Shown: positions 1 through 12,875, counted from the first letter of the stretch. The stretch is DNA of 64,000 nt from Nannobrachium achirus (GCA_963921795.1 OY997653.1:23298658-23362657), one strand, 5' to 3'. Translations and numbers: made by a program. Notes: generated by a model from the sequence alone, not told the origin.

Positions 1-2130
1 GTGGTTGGGGGCATGCGTACAAGTGGCATTTTACACAGAATAAGCCCATTCCTAAGATACAACGCAACCTTTCATGGTTGGATGTGACTTATGCGGGCTA
101 GAAGTGTTACTGTAAATAGCAATAAAGAAACTGCTGGCTTATTGTGTTTAAAAAGACATAGCCACTTGTACGCATGCCCCCATGCGTACGCAATCCCCAC
201 ATTATAGCACAGTAAACGCGATAAAACAATAGAACGAAGCAAATGAAAACATTTTAAAACTCACTTTTTCTTTTCTCTAATTACAATCTAAAATATGAAC
301 CCTTGTAAAAAAACAAAGTTGTCCTTTAAAGCACCAAAAGTAAAAGTACAATTTTTTTTGAAAATATCAGATCTACAAGCTCACAATGGGTCGCATCGGC
401 ATCGCGACACTAACATTTTCATTTATCTGGGTTCAAGTTATTGTCATATATATTCATACAAAGTATAAATACAGTGAAATGCTTGTGCTAGGAGCACTCT
501 CAGCCTAAAGACACAGAGACCAACAAAAGCAACAGACAATGTGCTGGGGGGGGGGGGACTATTACTGAAACGGGTGGAGTGCGATTTGACGCTCCATTAA
601 AGTTTTTTGGATGAGAGGAATGAGAACAGATTATTGGCGGGGTGGCTGCTGTCTTTAATGATGTTCTGAGATTTTTGTCTTACCGCGTGTGGTATAAATT
701 GAGATGTGGCAGTTCTGTGCCAATGAGTTTAGCTTATGTCTTCACAGTCCTCTGAAGCTGTCTGCAATCCTGGGCAAACAGGTTACCGAACCACACTGTG
801 ATACAACCTGTCAGAACACTTTCTCGAATAAATGTAGTGGAGTAAAAGTACAATATTTGGATCCAAGATGTAGCGGAGTAGAAGTATTGGAAATTGGAAA
901 TACTCAAGTAAAGTACAAATAGCTCAGAATTGTAATTAATACGTTTACACCGCTGTGAAATGTGTTATTTATCTTTAATGCAGGCATACAAATGATAATA
1001 TCTTTCCATTACTAACTAATCCCAGCCTTTATTAACCCTAAGGTGAGGTGAGGTGTTACAGAGACAGAGAGAGTGATGAGCTCATGCTGATGGCTCAGCT
1101 GCCGTAGTTAAAACTTGGCTGCCAAACACACAATGGCTTCAATGAAAACCTCAGCTGCGGGTGTTTATCCGGGGGGGCGCGAAGGAAACCAAAACATACA
1201 TGCAAGAGTGGAACATGGTGACATTTGGCGGCTCACAGAATGGTGCCGTGATGGAGAGGCCTGCCCTGCATGCCTGTGTTCTGTCAGCCAAGTCCCTCCC
1301 CACACGGTTGGGGAAGTTCCTCATTGACGTGTGTGTGCTAAGACACTTTCAACCTGGTGTCTATGCTAACAAGCAGACATTTCAAAATAGCATACAAGTA
1401 GACCTACTGTATATAAAGGGTTTAAGTGGTCTCTCTCAATGTATATGATCATCTCAATCAATGCTATTTATTGAATTAAAATGCTGATCAAATGCTATTT
1501 TATAATTTCTCAACCAGATAACGCTATATGGGTATGAAGGGGGGAAAAATAGGCTATCCCCCTTGCAGCATTCGGGTCAGGGTTAGGCTTAGCATGATGG
1601 TACAGTTCACTGGTACAAGGTCTACTAAAAGGAGATCTTAGAAAAGACTAAGCTTATTTCCACAGGAAACCATTTAGGTATCTCATATAACATTGAATGA
1701 CAGACTTACTACTAAATTACTACTAAAATGTTCTTCAGAGAAAGTTGTGTCCTGCCTGCACTCTTAAACCATTCTATTATACTTAGTCTTATTTTATTTT
1801 ATTTTATTTTTTCATTACGATTCAGTATTATCAGTATTATCTTGTGTATATTGTATTGTTGCTGTGTCTCTGTGGAACATGTCCCGCCTACATTTAGCTG
1901 CTTGTACCCGTATGAGTGACTGCATGACAAATAAGCCCATCTTGATTCTTCTCTAAATCATTTAGATCATCAAGGATTATGGAGTTGTACGTATAATTCT
2001 CAATGAGGGTGTGCGTGCGTACATGCGTGCATGAGAGAGCATAATAAGCTTTAGAGATGGATATTCACTCAGACAGACTGGCAAATGCATAATATATAGT
2101 GGATGCAGAGATGATGACACAGCCCTCTAG
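1..2130. other. no gene seen
   Basis: AT-rich, apparently unique sequence with a palindrome half-site at 358-420 and a short T/A-rich tract near 1795. Short open frames have no splice context or family match. Confidence 0.5.
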
Positions 2131-2399
2131 AAATGACACACACACACACACACACACCGCCTGCCAAACAAACCCCTTGCTATTCCTCTGATGTTTTTAG
2201 TTTTCTTTTCTTTTTTTTTTCTTCTTCTCACAGTCACTTTGTAAATGCAATGGTCACTTTGTAAATGGTACGCTTTCAGATCCTGAACTCTGAGAAAGTA
2301 ATACTAATAACGGAGCTATAAGGATCCATTTTGACACTTAGAGTTAAAATAATACTATTAGAATTTGACATCGCGTTTGCCATTGCAGACCCCAAGCAT

Positions 2400-2466
2400 G
2401 CACGCACACGCACACACACACACACGCACGCACGCACGCACGCACGCACGCACACACGCACGCACG

Positions 2467-2519
<53 letters not shown>

Positions 2520-2618
2520 GCTGTCAGGCCTGAGTATGTGTTGATCCTCAGTAGTTATTTTGGGAGTCTGCAGCATGTCCTCCATCCCAGCTGTCGCTGC
2601 CAGACATCAAATCCCCCT

Positions 2619-2690
<72 letters not shown>

Positions 2691-2700
2691 CCTCTCCATT
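2400..2700. repeat. (CA)n/(CGCA)n and (CT)n microsatellites
   Basis: Mixed CA/GCAC tract at 2400-2516, then (CT)n at 2618-2688. Open frames here are low-complexity artefacts. Confidence 0.97.
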
Positions 2701-3486
2701 GCACACTCTCTCTCCCTCTTGATCCCTCTCTCCTTCACTCTCCTTCTATCCTTCACTCCACTGTTTTGGGTAAGCAACTTTTACACTCTTTAACAGTGCT
2801 GGCTTTGGTGTGGCTTTGAATGTGGCTTTGGTTATTTGATGTGTTTACCTCTGTTAGTTGGTCTTTGTCAAATTGATGGACATTTTAGTTGCAGGGTCAG
2901 TTTTTGGTACCAGTGTTTGTGAGTTTTGTTTCAGCTGAGTCACAATGACAACATATTATTTTACCATTGCCAATTATGATACAAAAAGGTATTTAAGTAA
3001 AAATGTATTCACAGTACATAGTGATAAAGACAATGTGGCAACAATTGCGTGAAAATAAAAAACTGTCAAAAACTGTTTGTGTACGTTGTAAAGTTCAGAA
3101 TTCTAAAGTTTATTCTCTCCTTGGTTGATTGGTGATGGAAACCTTTTGAACTTACTTTTTACGTTATACAAACTTAGTTTAATGACCTGGCCGAAGATGT
3201 GTGATCTTGTTTATCGCTGTTTAAAGGTTATTTTCATAGCTAATCTGGATTCGAGGAAAGATGATACAAGAGGTTGAGCAAGGCTGTGGGCCTGGTTTAT
3301 TCTGCTGTGACGTGTGTGGGGGTAGGGGGGGTTGTGAGCCTATACACACTACAGGGGTGCTTCCCTATACCTGGGGTCCCGGCCCCCCTTGGAGGGGGGG
3401 AGCCAAAGATCACAGGTGGGGGGGCGCGAGGTCTTGTCTGTTTGGAGATAGTCCAACGTTTTTAAACATGTTGCACAAGTATATAT

Positions 3487-3669
<183 letters not shown>

Positions 3670-3886
3670 CTCACACACATGCAGAACCTCAGAGGTGTTT
3701 TCCGAGAAAGCATTATGGATGCCGACAGCAGAGGTTGTGTGAGGTACAGTTTTGAGCTGAACGCGAATGAAAATAAAAGCCTGGCTGCCCCGAGGCTGGT
3801 TAATAACACTTTGACCATATTTAGACTCTCTCAGAATAGAACCCCACACAACAGGTGCTAAAACATAGAGGGGGAGGGGCTGCTCC

Positions 3887-4267
<381 letters not shown>

Positions 4268-4814
4268 TGTGTACGTTTTTTCGCAAAGTAAAGCCCTGCT
4301 TCATCATACAAGGCTGTTGCACAAAAGTAGTGAAAACAGCATATCGGCTGTTTTCACTAGCTTAAATCATTTTTTTTTAAATCATTAATACAAACAAACG
4401 GTTTTGAACATACAAGGTTTCCACCCGACAACGACGATATATAATTTTGGAAATAGACACTGTGAGGACCATTTTCCTGGTCCTCACATGAGAAGTGGTT
4501 GGATTATGGTTGAACACAAGTGCTTGGGGAGCAGGGCTGGACTGGGACATAAATTCGACCCTGGCATCTTGGCTCAGACCGGCCCCCCACAACTGGCGCA
4601 AACATCTACAAGCCCACAACGCGCCGAAGCTGCAACACGTTGTGGGCTTGTATCAGCATAGCATATTCACCCAAACTAACCACTGCCGGCTATCTTTCGT
4701 TTATCCTTCATGCCTTTTCAAGTAGTCACAGAATGTTTTCCTATTTTCGACCGAACCCTCCATCGATCACGCACACGCAAATGTGTTTGGGTGGGACTCC
4801 TGTACCACAGTAGC

Positions 4815-5945
4815 CTGTGATTGGGCTACTAGGCCGGTATTCAGATGATTGTAATTGTATACTCAAAGTGTCAATACGGCAATGTAAAAATACTCTGATA
4901 CAAGTAAAAGTCTGGAATTGAAAATGTACTTGAGTAAAGCCCTTTGCACACAGGACAGTTGCGTTTTTTTTCGTTTGCGGCATGAATAAAACGCATTGGA
5001 TTTGGTGTGCAAGGCTGTGCGGAATCGGCGCTGCGGATCCAAAAAGGAGTCATAAAAGGAGTGATGAGTTTTTTATCGCATGCGACAAGACGCACAAATC
5101 GAACTGGGTTCGATCGAGAAAAAAACGCACGCCGGCAGCCACTCGTCGCACGGCTAATTCGGAGCCGGTGTGCATGAGGTCATAGAGAATCATTGTTTTC
5201 TTTTCAAAAAATGATATTGTCCGTTTTATCCGTGCGGTTAAACGTGCCTGTGTGCAAAGGGCTTTAAAGTACAATAGTTGCATCAAAATGTACCAAAAGT
5301 AGAAATTACTCATTGTGCAGAATGTCCCATTTCACAAGTTTTCAAATGTATGAAGTGTGGAAAAAATAATTTGAAGATAGCAGATCTACAAGCTCACAAT
5401 GCGTTGCATCGCGATGCAATTGTGAGTGGCGGTGCCAATGATGATGATGATGAAACTAGACTGCACTCTGTCATGCCAACTTGCGCATTGTGCAATCGTA
5501 CTCGTGGCCATGTACTTGTTATTTATATCAGGTTGCACTTGTTGATGGTGACGTCACCAAGAATGCTGGTGCCTCATTGGCTGTTGATGGTTGCGTCACC
5601 AGTCATGCTGGTCCCTGATTGGCTACAGGCATAAACACAGACCGATACCCAACAGATACGCCACCGAACGCAGCACGCTCTGCTGACGCAAGTAATGACG
5701 TCACAGGATAGGGGGTCAAATTTTGATACAATGGAAAAACACTTGGAAAACCTACGTTATCAGTATTGGATACCATAGGCATAGGAAAACCCTTGGAAAA
5801 ACACATGGACAGTTGGACACACGTATTGGAGCGGTTAGCAGCGCTCAAAAATACCTCAAAACTGCATGTACTTAAGTAGCCTACAATACTTACAATAGTT
5901 AGTCAATTAATTCGTAAATGTACTTAGTTACTTTACACCACTGGT
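4815..5945 (+). mobile_element. TAC(T)TTACTCAAGTAC-type fish MITE, interrupted
   Basis: Motifs of the family (CAAGTAAAAGT, ACTTGAGTAAAGTAC, GTACTTAGTTACTTTACACC) bracket this stretch. It is split by the 4937-5264 element and further inserts, with a palindrome module at about 5365-5425. Confidence 0.55.
4937..5264. mobile_element. 328-bp element with AAGCCCTTTGCACACAGG ends, nested in another MITE
   Basis: Perfect 18-bp ends AAGCCCTTTGCACACAGG / CCTGTGTGCAAAGGGCTT. Flanks TA (4935-4936, 5265-5266), or TAA if one base is shifted, fit Tc1/mariner or PIF/Harbinger. It interrupts a TACTTGAGTAAAGTAC-type repeat that resumes at 5265. Confidence 0.85.
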
Positions 5946-6045
5946 TTGGGTTTATGTTTAGGATTAGATGGGATGGTTTTCGTGGTTGGGATTAGAGTTT
6001 TTCTGTATTTTGGCCTATAGCTGTGCGGTGATGTCACACACCGAC

Positions 6046-6128
6046 AAATAGCCGATCTACAAGCTCACAATGTGTTGCAGTGCGACACGTTGTCAGCTTA
6101 ATAGATCTGCAATTTTGGGGCTATTTTC
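6046..6128. repeat. palindromic module
   Basis: AAATAGCCGATCTACAAGCT on the left pairs with AGCTTAATAGATCTGCAATT and CTATTTT on the right. Confidence 0.75.
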
Positions 6129-6420
6129 AACTACATGCAATGCCTTCCTAAAAATGTTAATGTCCTCACACAAGTGTGTCAATACAAGTGTGTATTGTGT
6201 GCGTGTGTGGTGACAGCAACCAAAGGGCACTCAGCATCCAGACATCGATGGGCGGCTGAATGGTCTAATTCCAGCCTGATGAGACATTAGCATTAGACAG
6301 CAGCAGTCATCATGTCCCAACATGACTTTTAGAATAAACACACACACTGGATTTATTCCACATGCTGTCACAAGGAGAGACAAGTGGAAGTATGTGGATA
6401 AGATATGAAACATGGAAGCA

Positions 6421-6428
6421 GACACACA

Positions 6429-6510
<82 letters not shown>
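6421..6510. repeat. (CA)n microsatellite
   Basis: CACG-interrupted (CA)n. Confidence 0.97.
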
Positions 6511-6511
<1 letters not shown>

Positions 6512-6527
6512 CTGCACAACTTGTTCA

Positions 6528-7073
6528 GAGGTGTACAGTAGTAAAGTAACTAAGTAGCCTACATTTACTTGTCAGTAGCCTACTTAAGTACAATTTTGAG
6601 GTAGGCCTACTTTACTTGAGTACTTCCACATTGAGTAGCCTACTTCCACATTGAGTACTTCCACATTCCAACATTCACATCAAATATCTAAATATTGAAT
6701 CAAGCAAATTAAAATCTGTTCAGGGTGTTCATAAAAGCCTGAATAGACGATAAAATGAACAGAAGTTTTTTTTTTAAAGTGAAATAGGCCTATCCCTTTA
6801 AGCACTTTAGACCTATTTTATACCTAGGTTATTTGAAAATAGACTACAAGCTCACAACGCGTCGCATCGCAACGCGTTGTGGGCTTGTAAATCTGCTATT
6901 TTCAAACATTTTTTGCTTTAAACTAAATACACTTTGATACCAATACTTTCGTACTTTTACTCAAGTAAATTTTGAATTCCAGAATTAGGTCTACTTGTAA
7001 CAGATTATTTCTATATTGCAATATTGATACTTTTACTGAAGTGAAACATTTGAGCACTTAGTTTTTCCACCGC
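6528..7073 (+). mobile_element. TACTTGAGTAAAGT-type MITE with a nested Harbinger-like fragment
   Basis: Runs from AGGTGTACAGTAGTAAAGTA to GTTTTTCCACCGCTG. A nested piece at about 6674-6803 (TTCAGGGTGTTCATAAAAGC ... CCCTTTAA) matches one end of the 18683-19224 element. A palindrome module lies at 6832-6906. Confidence 0.7.
6832..6906. repeat. palindromic module
   Basis: TTTGAAAATAGAC...CAAGCTCACAACGCG pairs with CGCGTTGTGGGCTTG...TCTGCTATTTTCAAA; it is inside a TACTTGAGTAAAGT-type MITE. Confidence 0.85.
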
Positions 7074-8030
7074 TGCCAATGTTGACTTTTATTTTGAAAA
7101 GTAGGGACACTGCGACTGGAAGCCTTGTCGTTGCTTCGGCTAACTTAACCACCGTGAGTGGTGCTGCTGAGTGCTGACAGCATCTTGGTTGGAGAGAGAG
7201 AGGGGGGCTTAAATATCACTGGAATAAATGGAACTCCGCATCAAGACAGCATGTTCTAACTAGACTATTATATTTACGGCAGCAGAGGAGAAAATGGGAC
7301 AGGAAATCTGCATATGCTGCGTGAGTGAGTTGTTAGCATTGTGAGAGGATTGATCCGAATCCATTTATTGTTGTACATCATGTCAATTACCTTTAGCATC
7401 CATAAACTTTAATGCACACTGCGTCATTTCAGCGCATGCTCGTTGTGTGTAGGCGTATCCCAGATCCGCATATGAATATAGATAAATGTATGAATGAATG
7501 AATGTCAGTTGTCATGGCATAAAGTAAATAATGCGAAAGTGCGAACAGGCGTGCATGTATGAGGATTACAGCAGGCTACTGTTATGTCTGTAGATTTAAA
7601 CCCTGTCCCTGTTATTAACCTACAGGGGGACAGACAGATTGACATAGAGTTCACACACCCACCACAGGGCTTAGTACTTTGAATTCTGTTGTCCAAAAAA
7701 TAAGCTGGAAATAAACTGGACCAAAGTAAAATTATTTATGGGCTTACTGTAACATTGTATTTGAGATCAGCGCCTGTGTTACCTGCATGCATGGCGAAAT
7801 GCAGACAAATAATATAGCCTAATTAACAAACAGGTTTATTTAAACCAGTGGGCCTATTAGGCTAGCCCAACTTATAGCCAATATTTGTATAATTTGAATT
7901 ACATGATAAAATAATAGTCATAATTCTGTAGTACTTGTTTTCTTTTCAAAGATAAGAGCAGATTTGTGCTGCATAACTCATAATTAATGTATAGTACAGT
8001 ATTAGTCCAGTAGCCTATAGTTATTAACTA

Positions 8031-8240
8031 TGGGGGTGGCTCAGGAGGTAAAGCGGCCTCCTTTGGATCTGAAGGTTCCAGGTTCAATTCCCGGCTCCTC
8101 CTAGCAATAAGTGTCGAAGTGTCCTTGAGCAAGACACTTCTCTGCCATCGGTGTGTGAATGTAATGTGTGAATGTTAAGTACAATGTAATGTGAGGCGCT
8201 TTGGAGAAAAGTCCTGTATAAATGCAGTCCATTCCATTGA
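8031..8240 (+). mobile_element. tRNA-derived SINE upstream of txlnb exon 1
   Basis: tRNA-like head with B box GGTTCAATTCC (8081-8091), then GTGTCCTTGAGCAAGACACT and a tail ending GTATAAATGCAGTCCATT. The tail type is common in teleosts (V-SINE-like). Confidence 0.8.
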
Positions 8241-8490
8241 CCGAATGTCGGCTATTTGTGGTATGATGCGTACTTGTGTTTGCTTTAGTTTAGTCTACTG
8301 GCTATCTATCTTGGGGTGTATGCACGTCATGTGCGTGCGCTTACGCGAGGATATTTCCTTGAATGGTTGAGTTAAAAATGGAAAACATTTCCCATTGTAA
8401 ATCTCTCCATCTCTCTCTCTCTCTCTCTCACTCCCTGCCCCTCCTTTTCATCTCTCTCTCTCTCACTCTCCCCCCTCCCCCTCCCCACAG

Positions 8491-8737
8491 ACACAGAGTC
8501 CTGCTGGGTTGATCAATGGAAACCTCGGTGAAAACAGCTGAGGTGATAGCATCCCCTCAGCCCGGCGCTGTGTCTCCATCCCCGGACGAGAGCGCTGACA
8601 GCCAGGCAGACTCGTCACCCGCTCCTGAGGCTCTGACCGGGGCCCAGCTCTTCTCTGGGGACCACCTGGAGGACATGAGCAAGAAGCTGGAGGACATCCT
8701 GTGCACGTACGGATCCGCAGCCTCCCTCATGGACAAG
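8491..8737 (+). CDS. txlnb: txlnb coding exon 1 (starts ATG at 8516)
   Basis: A strong pyrimidine tract and CAG acceptor at 8490 precede 25 nt of 5' UTR and the ATG at 8516. The exon encodes 74 residues beginning METSVKTAEV, a Ser/Pro-rich low-complexity N-terminus followed by LEDILCTYGSAAS, which matches the conserved taxilin LEDIINTYGSAAS motif. The donor is AAG|GTACAT and the phase is 0. The ATG is the first in the exon and has a purine at -3 (ATCAATGG), so this start is preferred. Confidence 0.92.
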
Positions 8738-8796
8738 GTACATAACATAGTGTGGCCTATACTGTAGGTACTAGGTAGGAAGGTGGTTGGTTACTT

Positions 8797-9092
8797 GATT
8801 AGCCCATTTAGGCTTAGAATTATTTAATGCTTTAACTATTGAAAAATAGCAGATATACAAGCTCACAGCGCGGCACCGATTGCTGCGCTGCGAGCTTGTA
8901 GATCTGCTATTTTTGAAAAATCGTGAAAAACTCTTTGAATATTTATTTTTAAAAGCGAAACATTTGTAACTCAAATATTTGCTTCTGGGTGGTCCTTTTG
9001 GGGGCCCTGGACATGAAAAAGTTACATTTATAGAATCAGATAAAAAATATTCAAAGAGTTGCACAAATGTTCACGATTTTTCAAAAATGGCA
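8797..9092 (+). mobile_element. MITE with CCCATTTAGGC end, txlnb intron 1
   Basis: Starts CCCATTTAGGCTTAGAATTA, carries a full palindromic module (8841-8916), then a TTGTAACTCAAATATTTGCT block and GGGTGGTCC. The same parts in reverse order occur at 13735-14232, and partly at 33255-33420 and 52710-52905. Confidence 0.7.
8841..8916. repeat. palindromic module, txlnb intron 1
   Basis: GAAAAATAGCAGATATACAA on the left; TTGTAGATCTGCTATTTTTG on the right; GC-rich loop. Confidence 0.88.
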
Positions 9093-9126
9093 GAACTACA
9101 AGCTTGCAGCTTGCAGCGTGGCACTC

Positions 9127-9128
9127 GG

Positions 9129-9164
<36 letters not shown>
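9127..9164. repeat. (GATA)n microsatellite, txlnb intron 1
   Basis: About nine TAGA units. Confidence 0.95.
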
Positions 9165-10728
9165 AGCATTATAACTAACTAATTACCATTTTCAACATGT
9201 TATTTTGGACATGTGATTATAGACACTTGATGGTTTTGAATGTTCAGACATGTAAAAAGAATAGTGGGAAAAAAGCAGATCTACAAGCTCACTACATATA
9301 ACAGCGTAATGTGAGCTTATTTTAGCTGTTTGTGCCTGACACCGTTGTACAATGATGGAGGTAGGATTGTCAGTCGGTGAGTAGTGAATTGATTGTTTCT
9401 GTGGATTGGAGTAAGTTTGTTTGTAAGGTTCTTAGGTTTGCAGGCTGTTTGTTCACACAGTCAAATCCTGTAAGTCGATTTGACCCAGAGAGTGTAGTAA
9501 TTGCCCATTACGGGTAAATCATTACACTAAATTAAAACCAAGGATTGTTTTAGTAATGAATTCTGTACATAAGGTTCTAGTTGTGACAGTTGGTCAGGCA
9601 GTGTTTTTCGGTGTTCTCTGGTCATGCCCTAGCTCCCTCTTCTGGGCCTCTTCTTGTATGGGGCATGGGATGACAATGTTGTGGCGTTAAAGTTAAAGTG
9701 TGTATTACAAGGGACATGGTAATGGGGGAAGGACTGTCATTAAATTATTATCGTACAGTAAACAGTGAGACATGTTGTTGACATCTAATATTGGTCCACA
9801 CTGACCTAAGTGACTCAATAGCGGACCTCAACAAACACCCGTCTGGGTATATCTGTGGAAAGCTCAATTGTTACTGACAGAGCTCCCCCTCCCTATCTCT
9901 TTCGCTTATAAAGCTCTGGTCTGACGTCACACAGAACAGAAACAGTTGCCTAACAACGCTGATTTACACAGAGATCTTGCATGTCCATAACTGGGTATAA
10001 TCCGGGAAAACAAACACCCAGCATGACTATCTAGGTCTGGCACGATCATGAAATGTAGGGGACCAGCTTGAAAGTTGTTTCACAAATAATTGTGTAAGGA
10101 AGGCCTAGTGTTCACTTACCAGCATGGCTTGGCATGACACTGTTGCACTTCGACGTGCACTGTTGCAGTGAAAGGCTGTGTCTGCTCTTCTGTATTTAGA
10201 CTTGGCAAACATATTTAGCTTGCCACTGCTGTGAACTCAGAATAGGACGGGACATAAGCATCTTTATCAACGTCACTACGCCATTAGGTCCAACACTACT
10301 TCACACAAATGATGATGGATTCACTAAAACATATTATGTTTAAATACATGTACATGTTTATAGATTATCAACTAGGACGCAAGTTTGGCAGTTGTGTCTG
10401 GCAGTTGGCATTTCAGTCTGTATTCTTGGCTTGTGCATATTGTTTTATGCATGCTGTAGCCGGAAGAACAAGGGCATTGTAATTGGCTAGTAGTGCAGAG
10501 CCTATAATACACCAGACTGACAGCTTGTGCCTCGATTGGCTGGTCCAATAGCATTTTGGGGTTTATATTATTCCATAGCCTGGAGGGATGATTAATAGCG
10601 CTGCGATGATTAATTGATTGGCCGAGTAGTATGCAGGATTAGCTGCGGACACTGGACAGACACGAGTACAGACACAAAGACACGCACAGCGATCGTAGTA
10701 TTTCCACCTGCCTGTCAGAGAGATATAG

Positions 10729-11108
10729 AAGGGATGGGACGATAAGCGATATTATCATTAATCGTGATAAAAAACACTCACAATAATCGTATTGTGGAGA
10801 TTTAATTTATCGTGATATCATCCTCCGTCATGCACTGAGATCAATTCACCTTTTATTTGCCGAGCTGCTTATCCGTTACCATTTAAAAAAAAACTAGAAT
10901 TCGTAAAAGGTACTTATAATACATACTTGATACAGTCTTTTTTCACTCTCTATCAAACGCAACGCGTTGTGAGCTTGTAGATCCACTATTCTTTGGCAGA
11001 TGTTCCGCCCCAGGATAATGGACTTTGATTATCGCGTTAATATCGTAAATCACAATTTATTTTGTCACAATAATCGTGATATGAAATGTTCATATCGTCC
11101 CATCCCTA
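10729..11108 (+). mobile_element. hAT MITE, TAGGGATGGGAC family, in txlnb intron 1
   Basis: It begins AAGGGATGGGACGATAAGC and ends CATATCGTCCCATCCCTA. The internal order matches the copies at 30505 and 61598: CACTCAC(A/G)ATAATCGTAT, CACCTTTTATTTGCCGAGCTGC, palindrome half-site, CGCCCCAGGATAATGG. Its target duplication is not clear. Confidence 0.85.
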
Positions 11109-11153
11109 CAGATAGGTAATAATGATGTTGATGTTTTGTTTTGAACACCTCAG

Positions 11154-11229
11154 ACGGTGGTGGTGAAGTCGGACGAAGACACGATGGAGGAGGAGCCAGT
11201 CGATGACGCCGCCATCGCCAAGGAAGCAG
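11154..11229 (+). CDS. txlnb: txlnb coding exon 2
   Basis: Encodes TVVVKSDEDTMEEEPVDDAA and a few more residues, an acidic linker of low conservation. The acceptor is CAG at 11151-11153 and the donor GCAG|GTAGGA. It is 76 nt long and leaves one base, which the next exon completes as a Gly codon. A hAT MITE (10729-11108) ends only 45 bp upstream of this acceptor. Confidence 0.85.
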
Positions 11230-11849
11230 GTAGGACAGGGGATAGCGGCACACTAATTATTGTTTCCGTAGGAGGCGAGGCGTAAGGGAGAGCTTGTTTT
11301 TGGTGGAGATGACGGAGGCGCGCCGCCGGCTCGAGTGGAGTCTGGTTGAGCCGACTCAGTGCCGAGTTATGTTCCGATAGGGACAGAATGGTAAATCCTC
11401 GTCCCCCATACTTTCGGGAACCTCGTGTCTACACAGCCTCGCGCACGGGCCAAGTGAACACCCCCGGTTCAGCCGATCACAAGCCGCGGCCAACGACTCG
11501 CCTCCTATGAACACAATACTCGCCAGAGGCACAGTGGGATGATGGGAAAGCATGTCATAAATCAATCACTGGCTCTCATGCTCGGTCCAGGGGTCCAAAT
11601 GGACCCTTACGGTCTGTAACTCTGAGAGGGTAGGGTACAAATGGAACCAAAGGGACCCTTACGGGTCTGTAACTATAAGTGTGTACGAATAGTACCCTCT
11701 CAGAGTTAAATTAACACTGAGGATTTTTCAGTGTAGACTGGGGTCCCTGAGATGGGGGTCTGTGAACTACTAGTCCTTGAAAATCAAGGAGGTTAAGAAT
11801 CACTGACAGCTGCACATGAAATAAAATCAAACAACAGAACTTCTAACAA

Positions 11850-11860
11850 CTCCTCTCTGT

Positions 11861-11946
<86 letters not shown>
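11850..11946 (+). repeat. (GT)n tract ending 23 bp before the txlnb exon 3 acceptor
   Basis: Almost pure (GT)n of about 97 bp, followed by GCGCGTGCGCGTACGTGTTATAG and the exon. In the transcript it is a long UG repeat immediately upstream of the splice site. Confidence 0.97.
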
Positions 11947-11951
<5 letters not shown>

Positions 11952-11969
11952 TGCGCGTACGTGTTATAG

Positions 11970-12049
11970 GCAACGTCATGAAGAGCCTGAACAAGTTGTC
12001 TACTCCAGATGCTAAACTGGAAGTTCTGGTCAAAAAGTACGCTGAACTG
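11970..12049 (+). CDS. txlnb: txlnb coding exon 3
   Basis: Encodes the start of the taxilin domain, with MKSLNKLSTPDAKLEVLVKK, closely matching the family motif LNKLNTPEEKLDLLFKKYAEL. The acceptor is TTATAG and the donor CTG|GTGAGT. It is 80 nt and brings the frame back to phase 0. The sequence before the acceptor is a (GT)n tract of about 97 bp instead of a normal pyrimidine tract. Confidence 0.92.
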
Positions 12050-12487
12050 GTGAGTGCATCAGTCCACAAACATGTACACCTACATACTGTACATACTGTA
12101 CATACTGTACACTTGATGCATTAGGGCTAATGTTTCCTTCCGATTCCCAAACAGTTCCCTTTAACGATTGCTATATAGGGGGTTCCAAATGGAACCTTTG
12201 AAGTATGTAACTCTGAGATTGTACAAATGGAAGCAAATGGACACTTACGGTTCCATTTGTACACTCTCAGAGCTCTGGTGGTCCTTGACATTACAACATT
12301 TGAGAACTACCGATATTGTAATTGCATAGAAGACGTGAAGTCCACATAACATAGCTCTGACAGTGTGATAATAAAAATACGTTTCGGAAACGGTTCCAAA
12401 TGTGATGGAACCGACTCCTGGTTCCTCAATGTTGGATCCGGTTCCGATTTCCGAATCCTAACCCTTCTGAGGGGGTGAATATCATCA

Positions 12488-12679
12488 CTGTCCGGCAGAA
12501 GCCTTGTATCTCCAAGTTTAACTCATTTACACAGCCATTAAAAAACAGTGTTTATCGGGTTTGCCTGCCTTTAACCTGGGCGCGTGCATGTCCATCGTGA
12601 ACGATGGTTCGCGGATCCCAGGATTCTCGGGTTGGGGCACTAAATGAGTTAAGGTTTCCACCCGACAACAACGATATAT
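12488..12679 (+). mobile_element. MITE of the GTCGGGCAGAAACC family beside txlnb exon 4
   Basis: Left end GTCCGGCAGAAGCCTTGTAT, right end GGTTTCCACCCGACAACAAC. A nested inverted repeat TTAACTCATTT...AAATGAGTTAA fills the middle. It ends about 25 bp upstream of the exon 4 acceptor. Confidence 0.75.
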
Positions 12680-12704
12680 TACACATGATGTGTCTGGTCA
12701 TCAG

Positions 12705-12875
12705 GCTGAGGCACGGCGGGCGGACGACAAGCGGCAGCGCGCCCTGCAGCAGAAGCACGGCGTGCTGCTCCGGGAGAGAGAGAACCTCCAGGCGGAGAAC
12801 AGCCGGGGCATCCTGGCCCGCAGCAAGATGGAGGGGCTCTGCAGAGAGCTGCAGAGGCAGAACAAGAGCCTCAAG
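12705..12875 (+). CDS. txlnb: txlnb coding exon 4
   Basis: 57 codons of coiled coil, including the strongly conserved ILARSKMEGLCRELQRQNKS segment of taxilins. The acceptor is CATCAG at 12699-12704 and the donor CAAG|GTAAGG. The exon is phase 0 on both sides. A transposon terminal inverted repeat ends about 25 bp before the acceptor. Confidence 0.94.

Noticed and set aside
2276-2819. Long open frames over (CA)n and (CT)n tracts, both strands
   Set aside because: Pure microsatellite translation (Cys-Val, His-Thr, Leu-Ser repeats) with no splice or homology support.
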